Shown one piece after another: positions 11,701 through 23,700 of a DNA stretch of 64,000 bases. Both the position numbers and the translations under genes were made by a program. Numbering within the stretch: the stretch's first letter is position 1; every line of letters begins with the position of its first letter. The stretch lies in contig OZ007508.1 of the NCBI GenBank assembly GCA_963931865.1, positions 10,910,781-10,974,780 on the forward strand, read 5' to 3'. A model generated the notes under the pieces. The model was not told the DNA's origin, made no database searches, and was given only the letters and a program-made list of their open reading frames with translations. This DNA is from Axinella damicornis (taxonomy: Eukaryota; Porifera; Demospongiae; Axinellida; Axinellidae).

Positions 11701-14700
11701 TACAGAAATTCTGACTACACCACCGTGATCGCTATCATGCCCTGACCTGAATGTAAAACGTTGGTGGTGAAACTCACCTTGGTGGTGGAGATATGAGCTC
11801 TTTTGTCTCGCCGTGGCCGCCATTGCTCCTGCGCTCTCTTCGACTTCCGGTGGCAGTACCGAAAGGCACACGAAGATTCTGACCACACGGCCGTGATCGC
11901 TGTCGTTCACTGACGCTTACATGCCGAAACTCACCGTGCTGGCTAAGTTGTGAGTGCTGTAATAATGTCTTGTCTTCCTCTTGGTCGCCATTGCTCGCGA
12001 TCAACTGAGCGTGGTTGCCACGTGGCATGTGCGTTAATTGGAACGAAGTACGCGCTATGGCGAGTCGCAACCGGGTTGCAACGCGGGTACTTGAGAGCAT
12101 TCTACTGATCTTCCCTACATATAGCTATCATGGTACTCACGTCATGTGTGATAATTGGAACGAACTGTCACACTTAGCTTGTGCTACCACTTAACCGCCG
12201 CTACCAGGAGTGCGGTTGCCCCTCGTTACACTCCTGGTAGGGGAAAATTTGTGCCGCGTAAATAATCCAATATAAATAATATAAATAATGTTTGAGTACT
12301 TAGGATTGGCCTACAGAGATTCTGACTACACCGCCGTGATCGCTATCATGCCCTGACCTGAATGTAAAAAGTTGGTGTTGAAACTCACCTTGGTGGTGGA
12401 GATATGAGCGCTTTTGTCTCGCCGTGGCCGCCATTGCTCGAGCGCTCTCTTCGACTTCCGGTGACAGTACCATTCTTAGGAACGGCACACGAAGATTCTG
12501 ACCACACGGCCGTGATAGCTGTCGTTCACTGACGCTTGCATGCCATAACTCACCGTGCTGGCTAAGTTGTGAGTGCTGTAATAATGTCTTGTCTTCCTTT
12601 TGGTCGCCATTGCTCGCGATCGACTGAGCCACGTGGCATGTGCGTTAATTAGAACGAATTGCAATAATTAGTTTTGCTACGGCGAGGCAATCACGGGGTT
12701 GCAACGGCTACCAGGAGTGCGGTTGCCCCTCGTTACACTCCTGGTATAGGAAAAATTGTGCTGCGTAATATAATATAATATAATATATATAATGTTTGAG
12801 TACTTAGGCTTGGCCTACAGAAATTCTGCCAACACCGCCGTGATCGCTATCATGCCCTGACCTGAATGTAAAAAGTTGGTGCTGAAACTCACCTTGGTGG
12901 TGGAGATATGAGCTCTTTTGTCTCGCCGTGGTCGCCATTGCTCCAGCGCTCTCTTCGACTTCCGGTGGCAGTACCGTTCATAGGAAAGGCACACGAAGAT
13001 TCTGACCACACGGCCGTGATCGCTGTCGTTCACTGACGCTTACATGCCCAAACTCACCGTGCTGGCTAAGTTGTGAGTGCTGTAGTAATGTCTTGTCTTC
13101 CTTTTGGTCGCCATTGCTCGCGATCGTGGTTGCCACGTGGCATGTGCGTTAATTGGAACGAATTACAATACTTAGCTTGCGCTACGGCGAGTCGCAACCG
13201 GTTGCATCGCGGCTACCAGGAGTGCGGTTGCCCCTCGTATACAAAGCAGAAATAAACATATTAAATAATGTTTGAGTACTTAGGTTTGGCGTACAGAAAT
13301 TCAGACTACACCACCGTGATCACTATCATTCACTGACCTGAATGTAAAAAGTTGGTGTTGAAACTCACCTTGGTGGTGGAGATATGAGCCTGGGGCGTTT
13401 TTAGGAAAGGCACACGAAGATTCAGACCACACGGCCGTGATCGCTGTCGTTCACTGACGCCATAACTCACCGTGCTGGCAGTTGTGAGTTGCAATACCTA
13501 GCTTGCGCTACCAGCAAGTTGCAACCGGTTGCAGCGGCTGCTACCAGGAGTGCGGTTGCCCCTCGTATAATATGTTCGAGTACTTGGGATTGGCCTACAA
13601 AGATTCTGACTACACTGCCGTGATCGCTATCATGCCCTGACCTGAATGTAAAAAGTTGGTGTTGAAACTCAATTTGGTGGTCGAGATATGAGCGCTTTTG
13701 TCTCGCCGTGGCCACCATTGCTCGAGTGCTCTCTTCAACTTCCGGTGGCAGTACCGTTCTTAGGAAAGGCACACAAAGATTCTGACCACACGGCCGTGAT
13801 CGCTGTCGCTCACTGACGCTTGCATGCCAAAACTCACCGTGCTGGCGAAGTTGTGAGTGCTGTAATAATGTCTGGTCTTCCTTTTGGTCGCCATTGCTCG
13901 CGATCATGGTTGCCACGTGGCATGTGCGTTAATTGGAACGAATTACAATACTTAGCTTGCGGTATGGCGAGTCGCAACCGGGGTTGCATCGCGGCTACCA
14001 GGAGTGCGGTTGCCCCTTGTAAGTAGTCAAATATTAATTATTCATTTACATTATTTACGCGGCACAATTTTTCCCCTACCAGGAGTGTAAAGAGAAAGAA
14101 GCAGAGTTCAGACGACGATGATGACAGCTCTAGTGTGACCTGGAGTGCTCTGCAATTATGAGCACAGCAGACTCAGCAGGGTAACTTTGTGATGGTACAG
14201 AACCCCAGTGAAGGTATTACCACTGTTATCAGTGTTGACGCATTCACTACATCTTGTACCAGTACAGCAGCCACTTTCTGATATTGCTTCAAGCCCTCAT
14301 GAAAAGCCTGTTCAGCCCTGGTTGATTTCCATCAACACTAGTGGGAACCAGGAAGAGGTCATTTAACCCAGAGTGGTTCAAAACCTAGAATACTCAGAAT
14401 GAGATCGATGCTGCTTTTTGCTTCCCCTGCAGCGGTAGAGCTGAGGTTACCTTTACTGTATACCGAGGGGCAACCACACCAACCAGTTGCAACTTACCGG
14501 TAGCGGAAGCTAGGTATCGCAACTCATTCCAATTAACGCACATGCCACATGGCAAACCACGCCCAGTCGATACCAAGCAAAGGCGGCCAAATGGAAGACA
14601 AGAAATTGCTGCAGCACTCACAACTGCGCCAGCATGGTGAGTTTCGGCACGTAAGCGTCAGTGAACGACAGCGATCACGGCCGTGTGGTCAGAATTATAT

Positions 14701-17700
14701 ATTTACGTGGCACAATTGTTCCCCTACCAGGAGTGTAATTACACGGCACAATTTTTCCCTTACCAGAAGTGTAATTATGAAATACAGCTGCCACTGGTTG
14801 GATAAGTGTGAATCATGAATCAAGATAGAAACTTCTCACCAAGAACCACTCAATCATTCAACCTGATGATTGTATGTCAGCAACTTATAGAATACAAGAA
14901 AGTATGATAATACAGAAACTCGCCAGATTCAAGAACAGGGCCGGCTGGCGCCAGCTATTTTGGAGTGGTATGGCCACTGCCGAAGGCAGTACATAGGGGT
15001 GTGTAGTGCTGATCAATCAGCGCGAAGTGCGGAAAATTTTTTCACCTTCATTTCAGTTAGCAGGATGAGCTCTCCGTAGCACCTTCGTGCTTTGCACTGC
15101 ACTGCCACTACTTTCCATGGCTGTCTCACTCTTGACGTGGAAAGGAAAATGTAGCTATATACATTACGAGCATCTCGTTGTTCGAAGGTTGCCGTCACGG
15201 CATGTTAGTTCTGTCTTCATTCCGTGTGTAATGGTCTCGTCCCTAGACCATGAAAATCGACGCGATTCGAAACCAGGACTCGTGATAACATCGAACAGTC
15301 TGTCCTGGCCTTATGGTCGCGGCTTCGGCTGGCGGAAGCCTCAAGGAGGAAACTTTGGATGTACACAATGTAGCTAGCTATGCGCTCGTAAGTCAGAATC
15401 CCAGCAACGCCATTTTTCCTCCTCAAAAACTGGTACGGCCATGGCCGTACCGGTGGCGCCGGCCCTGAAGAACCATCTTGAATCTCTGATACAAGTGTGT
15501 GCAGGAAGTGGGAACCTCCCACTTGAGAGATTTCCCTTCCCCTCCTCCCAGTTGAGCCCCCTATCCCTCCCCTCCCACTTCATAATCAGATCCCTTCACT
15601 ACTGACTGACCTTCACTGGGTTGGCCTGTCCCAAGAGGCCTGACTCCACCTTGGTTTCTCCCGTTGACTGCTGCTGGGATAGATGTGAGTACACCACTTC
15701 TCCACTTTTAAGTACCTGCACAAGCCCTATGTGATCGTGAAGTGCAGAGAAAACAAGAAAGGAATAATGACATACATGTACGCAATTTACAATAGGGTAC
15801 CAAAATAATACAACGTGGATATTGGCCCAGCAGGAAGTACATACGTACTTTAGGTATACCGGAGGTACCTGAATCATACACGCATTTAGAACCGGCCCTA
15901 GGCCTAACCTATCTCCCTACTTTCTGCCGGACCAATAACCACTTCGAAAAATAATACTTGCCCTAATCTTTCAAGGGGAAAATGAAACCGAGCAATTCGA
16001 GAATAGAAGGTTATAAGTATTGGAATTAGTTATGGTTGATTAGACCTGAAGTTCCACACTGCCTGCTATGGGTCCTAATTTACTCATATGTCCCTTAACT
16101 TGTGTGTGTCGATCAAAACCAAAACCACAGCCTGCTACATGTAGGTATGGTCCTACGTGACCAAGGAAGGAGCTATTTTACTGTTGAAACTAACCTTACT
16201 TGGTCAAGTTATTACATGTGTACACATGCTCAGTAAATTACGATGAGAATCTTGAGGTTTCACGTAGTTAAGCTTTCAGTCTAGCAAACAGGATCATCAG
16301 TCAGTCAAGGTGTTTTTGCTTCCACCTCAAGATGCAGACACACACCGTTCAGCTTCATGACCAACAGTACTGCTGTTCTGGAGGACGCTACAGCAAAGTC
16401 ATTGTGAATGTCATCGTGGACCTTGCATTGAACTGGTCCAACATATATAGGGACACCACACAGTGAACAGTACTCGTACTGGTGCTTTGTACCAGCTGTT
16501 TCGTGTAGCTTGAACTTTGGATAGCCTTGTTCCCAGGCCCCGCCCAGCTTTTCGTCGCTAAAAGTACGGAAAAACGAGAGAGGGCCTGGGATAATTTATC
16601 ACGTGCGTGACGTCAGGGTAGAGAGAAGGGTAGAGAGAACTTAATTGAACGTGGGCACACTGACCGCAAATATGCAGCACAAAGCCGGCTCATTCAGCGC
16701 TCGACCGTTAGCTGCGTGGAGATCGATGGTAGCCGTGCCTTGGCAGTCTATGTGAACAGTAAGTGTCGAGAACGACTCATACAAACCTGGAAACGGGTCG
16801 TTTTGGCGTTCAATTCGGCCACTTCTCAGCAAGGCCATAGAACAACCGTCATGGCGTCTCACGCAGAACCTGGTGCGATTCCGGAGTCTTCGAGCAGAAA
16901 TAATGCGGCTGCTGTGTAGTACGGGGCAACGTGATAGCGCTGTCAGCGATATAATAGCCTCAAATAAGAACTACACGCACTGGTATAGAATTATATATTC
17001 ATGCATGACTTGCGGTTTTGATCGCCCACACGCAATTAAACGTGACGTTTCTCTGTGACAAAATATCCCAGGCTCTCCCCCTTTTTCTCAATTTTTGTCC
17101 GCGCGTAGGAGAGCCTGGGAACGAGGCTAAACTTTGGAAGTGCTGTAATTGTACATGCGTAAAAACGTGTTGCAGGGTCATATAGTCAAGACTAAATTTA
17201 TACTCTAACAAAAGCCCCCTCCCCACTTTAGGCAGCTTTAGGCAGGATTAGTGTACATACATACTAGTTACTGGTAGTGCCAAACTTGAGGCACTTCCAT
17301 TCTCCACTCCTCTTCCTTCAGGCCCTCGAGGCTGCTTCCCAGTAAGATTGGGGAACTGGTGCTGGGGGGAACCGGACACACTGGTACTAGCTGGGGAGGT
17401 GGAGAAGTCTGGGGGGGACTGAGGGGGTGTGGGGACACCATGGAGATCCTGGAGGAGAGGAAACAGTGACAAACTAGTTGGTTACTCATGTGTTTACACT
17501 CCTGGTATAGGAAAAATTATTGTGCCGCAAATGTCATGTAAATAATTAATAAACGTTTGACTATTTCAGAATGGCCTACAAAGATTCCGACTACACCATC
17601 GTGATCGCTATGATCGATGCATTGACAAAAAATCAAACTAATTGTGCTGAAACTCACCTTGGTGGTAGAGATATGAACACTTTTGTCTCGCCGTTGGCCA

Positions 17701-20700
17701 CCATTACTCGAGCGCTCTCTTTGACTTCCAGTGGAAGTGCAGCCCTCAGGAAAGGCACACGAAGATTCTGACCACATGGCCGTGATCGCTGCCGTTCACT
17801 GACGCTTACATGGCAAAACTCACCGTGCTGGCAAGGTTGTAAGTGCTGTTATAATTTCGTATCTTCCCTTTGGTCGCCATTGCTAGCGTTCGACTGAGCG
17901 TGGTTGCCACGTGGCATGTGCATTAATTGGAACTAACTGCGATACTAGCTTGCGCAAGGTGAGTTTCAGCACAATTATTTTGAGTTTGTGTCACTGCATC
18001 ATAGCAATCACGACGGTGTAGTCAGAATCTTTGTAGGCCATTCAGAAATAGTCAAACGTTATTTATTTAATTAACGAGGGGCAACCACACTTCTGGTAGC
18101 CGTTGCAACGCCGGCTGTGACTCTCCGTAGGTGGTAGAGATATGAACACTTTTGTCTCGCCGTTGGCCACCATTGCTCGAGCGCTCTCTTCGACTTCCGG
18201 TGGCAGTACAGCCCTCGGGAAAGGCACACAAAGATTCTGACCACACGGCCGTGATCGCTCTCGTTAACTGACGCTTAATTACATGGCAAAACTCACCGTG
18301 CTGTCAAAGTTGTGAGTGCTCTTGTCTTCCTTTTGGTCGCCTGAGCGTGGTTGCCACGTGGCATGTGCGTTAATTGGAACGTATTGCAATACTTAGCTTG
18401 CGCTACGGCGCAGGTACTAGGTTGCAACGAGGGTACTTTATGAATGATAGTTGAGAGCACTCTGAAATAATTTCTGATCTTCCCTGTATATACAGTGCAA
18501 CAGAGCAAGAGAGCAAAACTTTTGAAATATCTCAGATTTTACAATAAAGCCATCCTGTCATGTAATTTAGGCATAAAATGATGTACATAATGTATATCAC
18601 TGTTAGCTGAATGAACACTGCTTACACAGGAGGTTCCAGCTTCTTTGTATACCTGCCATACTTAAGAAACGCCACTGACACGTCAGCAAATTTTCGTGAC
18701 GTCACATATTTCTGCCCAAAAGCGCTCTCGTGAATTCCAGGAAGCTCTTATTGCCAGCAGGAGTACTTGAATCACAACTGCAGACCTGCCTGGAAGCCAC
18801 TTTCAAGTGAATCGCGCTAACTGTAAGTGCCGTGGCTGTACTTATATAAACACCGATGACATCACAGAAGGTATGCCCGCCCATGATAGGTCACTAAAAT
18901 GGCTGCAAGTTTTCAGTTTCCACTCAGAAGCGCTTTCATACATTCCAGGAAGGTTCTCGTTCCAAGAAAAGTACTTGAAGCAAAACTATGATCTATCTCA
19001 AAGGCATTTTTGCTGTTAACTTGCTTATCTCCAAGTTTTGTGGCTATCCTATGCTAAACACTTTTGCTCCTAAAAAAAAAGTTTTTATGGGTTTTCCTGA
19101 CAGTGCTTGGGATTGAAGCCTGTTGACTACCTTCCAAATAAACTTCAATGTGAAGGCAACTTTCATATAGCATCTGCGCTCTTATCTTCCAGTAACAGGC
19201 TTATGCCATGCTAAACACTTTTTCTGAATGTGGTGACTGTTGGCAGCCATATTGGTGAGGGGACATCACGTGACACTTAATTAATTTAGGGGAAGCATAA
19301 CAAGTGATGTGTCTCTCCTTTTATGTACTTTGTAAACACATTTGATGTTTGTGTCAAGCACTACAGTTAAAAGTTTCTAAAATCAAAAGTTTTGCTCTCT
19401 TGCTCTGTTGCACTGTAGCTATCATGGTACTCATGTGATGTGTGATAACTGGAACGAACTGTCACACTTAGCTTGTGCTACCATTTAACTGCGGCTACCA
19501 GGAGTGCGGTTGCCCCTCGAATAACATGAGGTACCGGCCCCGTATATATGACCAGACCAGAAATATGTTACACAAGGGGTTGTCAGCTAGACCTCTCACT
19601 ATGTGGCAGTGAGACCACCCCACTACATCTATCTTTGCCCTTAAAGTTAGTACACAATTTATATTAGTCTTATGTAGTACATATTCGGACTTATGGCCAT
19701 CTCACTACGAAAGCCAGTCAATGGTTGAGAGGTCTGGGTTGTCACTGCAATAAGCAATGTAACTACATAGAAAGTTTATCATACACTTTACGAGGGGCAA
19801 CCGCACTCCTGGTAGCCGCGGTTAAACGGTAGCACAAGCTAAGTGTGACAGTTCGTTCCAATTATCACACATCATGTGAGTACCATGATAGCTATATATA
19901 GGGAAGATCACAGAGAGTACCATTCATAGACGCGTTGCAACCCCGGATGCGACTCGCCGCGCCGTAGCGCAAGCTAAGTATTGCAATTCGTTCCAATTAA
20001 CGCACATGCCACATGGCAACCACGCTCAGTCGCAACCAGGAAGACAAGACATTCTTACAGCACTTCACAACTTAGCCAGCACGGTGAGTTTCGGCATGTA
20101 AGCGTCAGTGAACGACAGCAATCACAACTGTGTGGTCAGAATCTTTGTGGGACCTTCGTAACAGCTGTACTGGCAAGAGAGTGATCGAGCAATGGCGGCC
20201 GACGGCACGACAAAAGCGCTTGTATCTCCACCACCAAGGTGAGTTTCAGCACAATTATTGTGTGGTTGTGTCGCTGCATCACGGCGATCACAACGGTGTA
20301 GTCAGAATCTTTGTAGGCCATTCCGAAGTAGTCAAATATTTAATTGTAGTGATGCACTGATAATCAGATCAGCTATTGGTATTGGCCGATAATGACCTTC
20401 CTGCGGGGTATCGGCAACGGTAGATTTGCCGATAACTGGGCCGATAAATGAGGCGTTCGTGTTTATGTATTGGCAGCATGGTAAGTGTAATCATTTAACC
20501 ACTGACTAGGTAAGTATATTCATGAAGCAACAGCGAAAACCCACTGCGTGAGTGTTAAGTGGGAAGCCTTGGCTGTGGGAAGGAAGTAAGCCAAATGGAG
20601 CACCAGCTCAAGGCCCAGGGAGAACACTGGCATTGTGTAACCATGTGTTAGCATTGTCAGCTTACAATATCGGATCGGTTATCGGTATCAGCCTATATCG

Positions 20701-23700
20701 GCCATGAATAATCGGTTATCGGTTAAAATCCCTTATCGGTGCATCACTATTCAATTACATTGTTTATGCGGCACAATTTTTCCCTTGGTCAGATTTCGGC
20801 ACGCACCCTAGCCTCGTTCCCAGGCCTTCCGCACCTCCAGCTTTTGATCGCTTCCAGTATGCAAAAACGGAGGGGGAAGGCCTGGGGAATCTTCTCACGT
20901 GATACGCGGCACAGCTGACGTCACGGATTCTACATGCAGTGGCTTATTTACATTCCCATCCACAGCTACAGAGAAGCTAGAAAACTGAAACAAGTTTCAG
21001 AGAAGAGGTAGGTCCTACCTGTAAAACATATCCAGGTTCGAAGCAAAACCGCTGAGGGATAGCTGTGACACAAGGGGTGAAACTCCAAATAGTGCCGTCT
21101 ATTCGCTCCACGGGAAGATTGCGTCATAGCTGGGCATTTTCACGTTTGTCACTCGGTGGCCTCGAACCCAGGCGCGGAGGGGGAGAAAAGAGCGCCTGGT
21201 ATCCACTGTTTGCGCATGCGCTTAATTATAACATAAAACCACGTGGATTTATGCAGATGACGTCGCAAAATTTTCCAAGCGTAAACAATGACGTCCATAC
21301 CACACAACGAATTCACAAAGACTTGATCGCTCTCACGCTTGGAACTTGGTCGTCATCAATGCCATGAGGGATGAGACTACAATGACTACGCTGTGATCTC
21401 GGGCAAGCTTCATGAACGGTACTAGCTAGCTAATAACACAATGACTTACCAAAACCAGTGCGTAGCCGGAGTCTCTTCGTATACTCACTTCGAAGATGCC
21501 CTCTGCTCGGGTTCGAGCGTCATCGCTGCAAATCCAAGTCGCTGGAGGTACGAAACAGCCTTGTCTAGATCTTCCATAAAATCGCCATTGTGACAATACA
21601 ATCGTGATACGGTACGTACACGTACATGTATCTGACGTCAACAAGCCACGGGAATGACGCGGTATTATCCGGGATTCCCGGAATGTCGGGAAATTAAGCG
21701 CATGCGCAAACAGTGGATACCAGGCGCTCTTTTCTCCCCCCTCCGCGCCTGGGTTCGAGGCTAGTCACTCGGCAGCCCTTTGGAGTCATGCCTTGTAGCC
21801 TGGGTATGCTTCATACGCTCGGTGTAGCTCTCAGTTGGCGCTTGTCCCGTCTTCGTAGGTAGCGCAGAATGCAAGATCGGTCTTGTACATGACTCTGACT
21901 GTTGAGCTGAGGCGTGACGACATATGACGGTCGTGCCGCGTATCACGTGAGAAGATTCCCCAGGCCTTCCCCCTCCGTTTTTGCATACTGGAAGCGATCA
22001 AAAGCTGGAGGTGCGGAAGGCCTGGGAACGAGGCTAACGCACCCCCCACTAAACGTAGCATGTCGTGGGCGTTTTTGGATTTTAATGAGATTGATTGACC
22101 CAAGGATTTATGATTTTCATAGACCCCACCCAGGGCCTCAAGATAACATGCAAATTGGTGGTGTAAGGTGTGCCATCAGTCAGATCTGGCCCAAGTTTAG
22201 GGAAATGCTGGGCGAAAATCCGGCTGACATCCAACTTTGACCTCCGATTGCTGGGCTTGTGGGAGGTCATGAATATCATTAACGGTATTGCCGGAGGGGT
22301 CTCTCCACGTGTGCGGGCCCCACCAAGTTTGGCCGCTGAGGAGCGAATGCTGTGGGAGAGGAGTACCTACGAAAGTGGTGTGCGCTGAATGCATGTAAAT
22401 GTGTTGTCTTGGTGGGAAGAATTCCGTGGTTAAAGGGTTAATAAGCCTCATCAACAGAAGGACGAAGGGCACAGGGCACAAAACCCTAGCCTCTTACAGG
22501 GACCACAAGCAAAAATCATAGAAAGGCTCGTTTTTCCTCAAGGTTACTAGAAAAAAAAAATTGGAATAGCCATCAGTCTGAGAGCTGACACATGCAGCAA
22601 CTGCCGTACTCAGGTCTTGCTCTCAACAAGTGGATAGACTCTGATTGCATCCACTAGCTCGTACTATATAGCTCAACAGGTTGCTTCGTTGGCAGCTAGC
22701 ATACGTTTCGGATCAATTAATGCACAAGCACTTAGTACCCACAAATAATGGTGCATAACTCATTCACAAGTTAAAAATGACATTTACGTCATTTGTCTAC
22801 AAATAAGACTGTTAACTCAGCACAATCCGATTCTTTACATGTGGGCCTGGGTGAAAGGCCACTATGGGCCTAGGCAGGAGGAGGCCATTGTGGCCCTGCA
22901 TATGAGGGCACCGTGGGCCAGGGTAGGAGACCACTGTGGGCCTGGGGTAAGAGGCCACTGTGGGTCTGAGCCCTGAGGCCACCATGAGCTTGAGTACGGT
23001 GGGCCAGGGCATGTGGCTTAAATTGGGCATGAGGCAAAGTGGGCACATGCCACGGTGGCCTCCAGCCAAAGCTCATAGTGCTGCACCCAGGCCCGTGGTG
23101 GTCTCACACCTAGCCTCGTTCCCAGGCGCTTGGTAATTGGGGAGAAGAGCGCCTGGTATCCACTGTTCATGCATGCGCAAGCAGTTCCGCTACATTCTCC
23201 GTATAATTCATCAAGATATGCAAGCTGAAGCAACACGGACAAGTATTCGGTGAAATATACGACTGCAGCATCATGAGAGGCCATGGTTTCGGAGTCTGTG
23301 GACGGCGATACACCGCTTGGAAACGCGAAGCACGATACAGACCCGGTAAGACCACATAGAAAATTCGACCTGGCTGTATGTAATCATACAAACACATTCT
23401 TACCGTTATGTACGTGCTGTATGTACATGTATATTGCTGTCAGTTGTTCGTCCTCAGCACCATTAATATTCCTGGCTTTCCGACCTTACCGAGGGCGTAC
23501 GGCACACCTTGGTTGAACAGAGCTGCGTTTTGTAGATGTAAACGACTCCTGTGTTTCAGTAATGTACAGTCGTGCAACACGGACAAGTATAAAAGTAGTT
23601 TCCAAGTTCCCCACAAAAACCTGGGGAGTCGCGCATGCGCAAACAGTGCGCTCTTCTCCCCAATTACCGAGGCTAGTCTCACACCCAGGTCCATAGTGGC

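Larger units (their letters stand above)
20809..22036. mobile_element. TAGCCTCG-family element, 1228 bp, with nested copy
   Basis: Starts TAGCCTCGTTCCCAGGCC, ends GGCCTGGGAACGAGGCTA, flanked by ACGCACCC (20801-20808 and 22037-22044). Terminal inverted repeats of about 100 bp each form their own snapback, followed by ATCTTCTCACGTGATACGCG and TGACGTCA (20916). A second element of the same family (21157-21763) is nested inside. It has itself inserted into a piggyBac-like MITE, whose pieces lie on both sides. Confidence 0.88.

Noticed and set aside
10309..14095. A multi-exon host gene built from the repeated ATG/GTGAGT modules
   Set aside because: Units repeat whole, with defined ends, in several places and both orientations; this is a mobile element array, not exon duplication of one gene.
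22197..22481. 94-codon minus-strand ORF, also found at 59080-59505
   Set aside because: The two are copies of a piggyBac-like MITE; shared ORF reflects recent common origin, with no recognisable protein.
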